Assembly (NCBI RefSeq): GCF_041080625.1
Contig: NZ_CP163518.1
Span: forward strand, 1,612,001 to 1,676,000
Direction of reading: 5' to 3'
Length of the DNA: 64,000 nucleotides
Source: Streptomyces sp. CG1
Lineage (GTDB): Bacteria; Actinomycetota; Actinomycetes; Streptomycetales; Streptomycetaceae
Shown here in pieces: positions 59,543 to 64,000 of this stretch (position 1 is its first letter; each line of letters starts with the position of its first letter). Under the pieces are notes generated by a model. It saw nothing but the letters and a program-made list of their open reading frames with translations. It was not told the DNA's origin and made no database searches. Position numbers and translations under genes: made by a program.

Positions 59543-60277
59543 GTGGCTACCCGGACCCCCGCAGACGTCCTCGCCGAATCCCGGCGACAGCCCAGCCTCC
59601 TCAAACGCCAACGTGTACTCGACACCATCCGGCTCATCCTGGACGACGACGAGCCGATCTCCTTCGCCGCAGTCGCCCGCGCCGCGAAAGTGTCGACCTG
59701 GCTCGTCTACGCCGAGGGCATCCGCGACCATGTCCACGCCGCCATCCACCGGCAGGAACAGGCCCCCTCCACCGGAGCTGCCCAAGGCCGCAGAGCAAGG
59801 CCAGCCAGCCTCCACGCCGACCTGGCCATGGCCCGCGAGGAGATCAAAGAACTCCGTACGGAACGCGATCAGCTTCGATCCGCTCTGCGGCAGCACCTCG
59901 GACACCAGCTCGACCAGATCAGCAACCGGAGCCTGACCGAACGAGTCAACGAACTCACCGAAGCCAACAGGAAGCTCGAACGCGAACGGGCCCAGCTCCG
60001 GCCAATAGCCGGGCAGGTACCCCCGACGTGCCCCAAAAGCCACGATGCGCCGCGGGTCCGGCACCAGGCCGCCCTGCTGAGCTGCCTGGCTGCCTGGCTG
60101 CCTGGCTGCCTGGCTGCCTCGCGAGGATACGGACCGCGAGGCAGCCAGGCGCTCGATCGGTTCCGTCCCGTTTCACCACGCAGCGCCTCCGAGCCGATCG
60201 ACCCCAGTAGAGCCGGCATGGTGGCCGCATGCATAGCCACCCCCCGAACTATGGTGCCCCACCACATGTGCCCCTGA
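59543..60277 (+). CDS. DUF6262-like transposon-associated coiled-coil protein with abnormal C-terminus
   Basis: The first 155 residues are a coherent protein: an HTH-like N-terminus (LLKRQRVLDTIRLILDDDEP; ISFAAVARAAKVSTWLVYAE), then a coiled coil (ADLAMAREEIKELRTERDQL; NELTEANRKLERERAQLRP). I recall this pattern as DUF6262, the TnpC-like third protein of Tn554-type elements, usually 120-150 residues. After about residue 155 the frame enters low-complexity DNA and then the hairpin repeat (LLSCLAAWLPGCLAAS), so the C-terminus is probably not native. GTG 59543 has GGAGAGTGAG upstream. The tyrosine recombinase partners are missing, so it is a stranded transposon remnant. Confidence 0.65.
   Translation: MATRTPADVLAESRRQPSLLKRQRVLDTIRLILDDDEPISFAAVARAAKVSTWLVYAEGIRDHVHAAIHRQEQAPSTGAAQGRRARPASLHADLAMAREEIKELRTERDQLRSALRQHLGHQLDQISNRSLTERVNELTEANRKLERERAQLRPIAGQVPPTCPKSHDAPRVRHQAALLSCLAAWLPGCLAASRGYGPRGSQALDRFRPVSPRSASEPIDPSRAGMVAACIATPRTMVPHHMCP
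60081..60160. repeat. GCTGCCTG tandem repeat and hairpin repeat, copy B
   Basis: The 8-bp unit GCTGCCTG is repeated four times (about 60081-60113), merging into the hairpin GGCTGCCTCGCG / CGCGAGGCAGCC (60112-60123 and 60135-60146) and AGGCGCTCGATCGG. The 49 bp at 60112-60160 match 41713-41761 except for two loop bases. The tandem units look like slipped-strand amplification of the left arm. Confidence 0.75.
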
Positions 60278-60341
60278 CGTGCGTCTTCCTACCGTGTGCC
60301 GACACGTACCCGTCCCCACCGCACACGAGGAAGTGGCGCAC

Positions 60342-61721
60342 ATGGCCTCCGAAGCAACATCCGCTCCCCCAACCCCCGCCGGCCTCCCCCGCATCGTCGC
60401 CGCCAGTCTCATCGGCACCACCATCGAGTGGTACGACTTCTTCCTCTACGGCTCCGCCGCCGCGCTGGTGTTCAACAAGCTGTTCTTTCCGGGCTCCGAC
60501 CCGCTTGTCGGGACGCTGCTGTCGTTTCTGACGTATGCCGTCGGGTTCGCGGCCCGCCCGTTGGGGGCGCTCGTGTTCGGGCACTACGGCGACCGGCTGG
60601 GGCGGAAGAAGCTGCTGGTGCTGAGCCTGGTGATGATGGGCGGGGCGACCTTCGCCATCGGACTGCTGCCCACGCATGCCACGGTCGGGGCCGCCGCACC
60701 CGTGCTGCTCACCACTCTGCGCCTCGTCCAGGGGTTCGCGCTCGGCGGCGAGTGGGGCGGTGCCGTCCTACTGGTGTCGGAGCACGGGGACGCGCGGCGG
60801 CGCGGGTTCTGGGCCTCGTGGCCACAGACCGGCGCGCCGGCCGGCCAGTTGCTCGCGACCGGCGTGCTCTCGCTGCTGACCGCCGTGCTCTCCGACGACG
60901 CCTTCGGCACATGGGGCTGGCGGATCCCGTTCCTGCTCTCCGGGGTGCTCGTGCTCATCGGTCTGTGGATCCGGCTCTCCGTCGACGAATCGCCCGTGTT
61001 CAAGCAGGCGTTGGCGCGAGCCGAGTCCCGGCGGGCGGAGGAACCGGAGAGGCTGCCGCTCGTCTCCGTGCTGCGCCACCACTGGCGGGACATACTGGTG
61101 GCGATGGGCGCCCGCATGGCGGAGAACATCAGCTACTACGTCATCACCGCCTTCATCCTCGTCTATGCCACCACCTCGGCCGGCGTCTCCAAACAGACCG
61201 CGCTCAACGCCGTACTCATCGGCTCCGCCGTGCACTTCGCCGTCATCCCGGCCTGGGGCGCGCTGTCCGACCGGGTCGGGCGGCGGCCCGTGTACCTGCT
61301 CGGCGCGGCCGGTATCGGCCTGTGGATGTTCCCGTTCTTCTCGCTCGTGGACACCGGCTCGTTCGGGTATCTGGTCCTGGCCGTCACCGTCGGGCTCGTG
61401 CTGCACGGCGCCATGTACGCGCCCCAGGCCGCCTTCTTCGCCGAGATGTTCGCCACCCGGATGCGGTATTCGGGCGCGTCCATCGGCGCCCAGTTCGCCT
61501 CGGTGGCGGCCGGTGCGCCGGCCCCGCTCATCGCCACCGCCCTGCTCGACGACTACGGCAGCTCCACCCCGATCGCCCTGTACGTGATCGCCGCCGCGGT
61601 GCTGACTCTGGTCGCCGTGGGCGTGGCACGGGAGACACGGCACCGGGACCTCGCCCGTGTCGAGGACGAGGGCGGCGAGTACGCCGATGCGAGTCCCGCC
61701 GAGGAGGCGCGGACGCTCTGA
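60342..61721 (+). CDS. MHS-family metabolite:H+ symporter
   Basis: 459 residues with 12 hydrophobic segments. IVAASLIGTTIEWYDFFLYG is the MHS-family TM1 signature, GHYGDRLGRKKLLVLSLVMM motif A, and LRLVQGFALGGEWGGAVLLV the TM4-5 signature. It imports a carboxylate with protons. ATG 60342 has GAGGAAG about 9 nt upstream. It is convergent with a GAF/PucR regulator, beyond which lies a 3-hydroxybutyrate-dehydrogenase-like gene, so 3-hydroxybutyrate or a similar acid is a reasonable substrate guess. Confidence 0.92.
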   Translation: MASEATSAPPTPAGLPRIVAASLIGTTIEWYDFFLYGSAAALVFNKLFFPGSDPLVGTLLSFLTYAVGFAARPLGALVFGHYGDRLGRKKLLVLSLVMMGGATFAIGLLPTHATVGAAAPVLLTTLRLVQGFALGGEWGGAVLLVSEHGDARRRGFWASWPQTGAPAGQLLATGVLSLLTAVLSDDAFGTWGWRIPFLLSGVLVLIGLWIRLSVDESPVFKQALARAESRRAEEPERLPLVSVLRHHWRDILVAMGARMAENISYYVITAFILVYATTSAGVSKQTALNAVLIGSAVHFAVIPAWGALSDRVGRRPVYLLGAAGIGLWMFPFFSLVDTGSFGYLVLAVTVGLVLHGAMYAPQAAFFAEMFATRMRYSGASIGAQFASVAAGAPAPLIATALLDDYGSSTPIALYVIAAAVLTLVAVGVARETRHRDLARVEDEGGEYADASPAEEARTL

Positions 61722-61783
61722 CCGGCGGCGCTGCCCCCGGGCGTACCCCTTGCCTGACTGTCCTGCACGCACCCTCGGCCCGG

Positions 61784-61810
61784 CCCCCGTACAGCACCTC
61801 CGTACGGGGG
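61784..61810. terminator. Bidirectional hairpin terminator
   Basis: A perfect 9-bp stem, CCCCCGTAC / GTACGGGGG, with a 9-nt loop, abuts the stop codon of the minus-strand regulator and lies 62 bp after the symporter. Confidence 0.65.
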
Positions 61811-63730
61811 TCAGCGTCTGTCCGGCGACGCCAACCGGTGGAGCCGCAGGGCCAGTTGGATCTCCAGGGCACGGGCCGGGGTCTGCCAGTCCACGCCCAG
61901 CAGGCGGCCCACCCGCTCCAGTCGTTGGGCGACCGTGTTCACGTGGACGTGCAGCGCGTCCTTGGTGCGGGCCGGGCTCATCCCGCAGGCGAAGTAGGCG
62001 TCCAGGGTGCGCAGCAGTTCCGTGCCGCGCCGCTCGTCGTAGGCGACGACCGGGCCGATGGTGCGGTCGACGAAGCCGGCGATGTCCCGTTCGCCCGCGA
62101 GGAGCAGGCCGAGGAAGCCGAAGTCCTCGGCCGCCGCACCGTCCCCGGCACGGCCCAGCAGGTGCAGCGCGTCCAGACAGCGCCGGCCCTCGGCGTAGGC
62201 GGCGGCGACGGTCTCGGGGTGGGTGGTGAGGCCGGTGACCGGGGCCGAGGCGCCGACCGTGACGGGTTGGTGGACGGCCGTGCCCAGCTGGCGAGCCGTG
62301 CGGCGGGCCAGGTCGGTGGCGGTGTCGTCGGCGGCGAGCGGCAGCAGCAGGACGGTTCCGCCGTCGCGGGCGGCGGCGAGGCCGTGCCGGGTCGCGGCGA
62401 GGTGGGAGGCGGCCGACCAGAGGCGACGGCGGGCCGCGGCCTCCTCTTCGGCGTCGGCCGCCGGGCCGTCGAGACGCGCGGCGAGGACGACGTGGGTGGC
62501 GTCCAGGTCGGCGCGCAGCCGGGCGGCACGCTCGCGCAGCAGGCGTGGGTCCCGGTCGCGCGCGTCCAGCAGGTCGTCCAGCAGCTCGCCCCGCACGCGC
62601 TGTTCGGCCTCGGCCGCCGAGCGACGGGCGAGCAGGAGCAGCGAGGTGACCATCGCCGCGCGCTCCAGGGTGCGCTGGTCGACCGGGTCGAGGCCGGGGT
62701 GCCCGCGCAGGACCAGCGCGCCGAGGAGTTCGCCGCCGGCGGCGACCGCGGCGATCCAGGCGCTGCCGTGCCGTACGGCGTGTCCCTCGGCGCGGGACGC
62801 CTCCAGCGCCTCGGCCGGTGCCGCGTCGGCCTCGGCGAACTCGACGGTGCTGTCGAGGACTTCGGAGACGGCGGCGGCCACGTCGTGCACCCCGCCGCCG
62901 CGCAGGACGAGTTCGGCGAGCCGGTCATGGACGTCGGAGGCGCGCTCGATGACGGCGCTGCGGTCCCGGATGATCTCGTTGGCACGCTCCAGGCCGGCCA
63001 GGGCCGCGCGGGTCTCGGTGAGGAGATTGGCGGTGTCGATCGCGGCCGCGGCGAGCGCTGCGAAGGAGCCGAGCAGGGCGATCTGCGCGCGCTCGAAGAG
63101 GCGTGCCCTGCGGTCGGCGGCGAACAGGACCCCGATGACATGCGGACCGAGCATGAGGGGGACGCCGAGGATGGCGACCAGGCCCTCGTCACGGACGCCG
63201 GCGTCGATGGTGAGGGTGTGCTGGAAGCGGGCGTCCTTGAAGTAGTCGTCCGTGACATACGGCCGGGTCGTCTGGGCGACCAGTCCGCCGAGCCCCTCGC
63301 CCATGCCGAGGCGCAGCTGCTGGAACCGGGCGGAGACGGAGCCCTCCGTGACCCGCATATAGGTGTCGCCGCGCCCCGGGTCGTTCAGGGTGAGGTAGGC
63401 GACGTCCGTGCCGAGCAGGGAGCGGGCGCGCTGCACGATGGCCTGCAGCACGGCGTCCAGATCACGCAGACCCGCGAGGTCGTGGGCGGTCTCGAAGAGC
63501 GCGGACAGTTCCGCCTCGCGGCGCCGGCGCCCCTCCAGCTCGGCCCGGACACGCAGGGCGAGCAGCTTGGCCTCTTCCATCGCGGCGACCCGGTCGGAGG
63601 GTCTGCCCTCGGCGCGGGCGAGCAGCACCGGCTGCTCGTACGCCTCCGCGGAGGCGTCGCGGGCCAGCAGTTCGAGGTACGGGGCCTCGGCGCCGGCGCC
63701 GGGTGCCGGCTGAACGTGATCGCGAGACAT
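61811..63730 (-). CDS. GAF-domain regulator with PucR-type C-terminal HTH
   Basis: 639 residues. An N-terminal coiled coil (MEEAKLLALRVRAELEGRRR) leads into a GAF domain (about 75-230: LFETAHDLAGLRDLDAVLQA; GLVAILGVPLMLGPHVIGVL). A central region follows with a second GAF-like core and a GGDEF-like CdaR segment (about 380-560). The C-terminal PucR HTH reads FACGMSPARTKDALHVHVNT then VAQRLERVGRLLGVDW. It presumably senses a small molecule and controls the convergent symporter or the SDR gene upstream. The start at 63730 is preferred; an ATG six codons earlier is possible. Confidence 0.88.
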   Translation of the reverse strand: MSRDHVQPAPGAGAEAPYLELLARDASAEAYEQPVLLARAEGRPSDRVAAMEEAKLLALRVRAELEGRRRREAELSALFETAHDLAGLRDLDAVLQAIVQRARSLLGTDVAYLTLNDPGRGDTYMRVTEGSVSARFQQLRLGMGEGLGGLVAQTTRPYVTDDYFKDARFQHTLTIDAGVRDEGLVAILGVPLMLGPHVIGVLFAADRRARLFERAQIALLGSFAALAAAAIDTANLLTETRAALAGLERANEIIRDRSAVIERASDVHDRLAELVLRGGGVHDVAAAVSEVLDSTVEFAEADAAPAEALEASRAEGHAVRHGSAWIAAVAAGGELLGALVLRGHPGLDPVDQRTLERAAMVTSLLLLARRSAAEAEQRVRGELLDDLLDARDRDPRLLRERAARLRADLDATHVVLAARLDGPAADAEEEAAARRRLWSAASHLAATRHGLAAARDGGTVLLLPLAADDTATDLARRTARQLGTAVHQPVTVGASAPVTGLTTHPETVAAAYAEGRRCLDALHLLGRAGDGAAAEDFGFLGLLLAGERDIAGFVDRTIGPVVAYDERRGTELLRTLDAYFACGMSPARTKDALHVHVNTVAQRLERVGRLLGVDWQTPARALEIQLALRLHRLASPDRR

Positions 63731-63830
63731 GGTCACAGGATTCCGCATCGGGCGCCGAGCCCGGCGGGCCTGTGGAAAACTCCCGTGCCGGGCGCCGCCG
63801 GGCGCCTCGGAGGGCCGTCCGCCCGCCGCT

Positions 63831-64000
63831 TCAGTGCGCTGTCCAACCGCCGTCGAGCACCAGCGAGGTGCCGGTGACGAAGGACGCCTGCGGGCTGCAC
63901 AGGTAGGCCACCGCCTCGGCGACCTCTTCGGGTTCGATGAGCCGCCGGACCGCGCTGTCCCGCAGCAGGACCTCGGACAGCACACGCTCCTCGGGGATGC
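63831..64000 (-). CDS. Short-chain dehydrogenase, partial (3-hydroxybutyrate dehydrogenase-like)
   Basis: Only the last 55 codons lie in the window. The minus strand reads RRLIEPEEVAEAVAYLCSPQ then ASFVTGTSLVLDGGWTAH-stop, the C-terminal signature of SDR enzymes and close to bacterial 3-hydroxybutyrate dehydrogenases (HMLRDSAVRRLIEPEEVA pattern). The catalytic Ser-Tyr-Lys lies outside the window. It is upstream of the GAF/PucR regulator on the same strand, about 100 bp away. Confidence 0.8.
   Translation of the reverse strand, partial: IPEERVLSEVLLRDSAVRRLIEPEEVAEAVAYLCSPQASFVTGTSLVLDGGWTAH

Noticed and set aside
60296..63877. Very long plus-strand open frame across the symporter and regulator
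   Set aside because: It is the shifted frame of the symporter joined to the antisense of the GAF/PucR gene; Arg/Gly/Ala-rich with no domain.

Overview
The window is high-GC actinobacterial DNA and reads as Streptomyces. Signs are the strong third-position G/C bias, frequent GTG starts, many stop/start overlaps of 4 bp, a snapalysin-type protease, Tat and Sec secreted enzymes, and a density of TetR, MarR, DeoR, IclR, LysR, AraC and PucR regulators typical of that genus. No plasmid or phage replication genes were recognised.

Layout. (1) 0-5.4 kb: a sulfur-transfer pair (rhodanese; metallo-beta-lactamase/rhodanese fusion) behind two CsoR-type operators, a MarR gene broken by an in-frame stop, and a TetR/14-TM efflux pump pair sharing a cluster of palindromic operators. 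(2) 5.4-13 kb: a sugar or polyol catabolic locus, with two FGGY kinases, a histidine phosphatase and a D-2-hydroxyacid dehydrogenase in one operon, divergent from a DeoR regulator and a polyol-permease-like MFS carrier. (3) 13-15.3 kb: an IclR regulator behind a quinone-oxidoreductase-like gene, preceded by three 19-bp palindromes. (4) 15.3-20.9 kb: a membrane-anchored periplasmic-binding-like protein and a large P-loop NTPase on one strand. On the other strand is a conserved 243-aa protein of unknown function, followed by two tandem RNA elements in which a T-arm and acceptor strand precede an acceptor strand and D-arm. This is a circularly permuted tRNA shape matching the architecture described for YrlA-type bacterial Y RNAs, and it is the most interesting signal in the window. 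(5) 20.9-23.6 kb: a family 2B-type encapsulin shell gene with an inserted cNMP-binding-like domain, overlapping a SufS-type cysteine desulfurase that has a disordered N-terminal extension.

(6) 24-53 kb is accessory and decaying. Intact genes (serine beta-lactamase-like hydrolase, polysaccharide deacetylase, LysR/MFS/isochorismatase set, snapalysin, DeoR/MFS/HAD set, Tat-exported FAD oxidoreductase, a secreted protein of unknown fold, a phosphoesterase, a pyruvate-decarboxylase-type ThDP enzyme, an SDR/MDR pair, an epoxide-hydrolase-like gene) lie among remnants of metX, an alpha/beta hydrolase, peptide deformylase, an M4 metalloprotease, a PucR regulator, an ABC binding protein and ISL3, IS110 and IS630 transposases. 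A complete rpoA sits here at 31.7-32.75 kb without its usual ribosomal-protein neighbours. The pyruvate decarboxylase gene lies between two direct copies of an IS630 transposase tail.

(7) 53.6-59.1 kb: an AraC/GlxA-type regulator leads a tightly overlapping operon of a ThDP-dependent enzyme, an SRPBCC protein, a KAS III-like enzyme with Asn in place of the usual His, and a HisC-like PLP enzyme. It looks like a compact, uncharacterised small-molecule pathway. (8) 59.5-64 kb: a DUF6262-like transposon-associated gene that runs into a hairpin repeat, then an MHS-family symporter, a GAF/PucR regulator and the end of a 3-hydroxybutyrate-dehydrogenase-like SDR gene.
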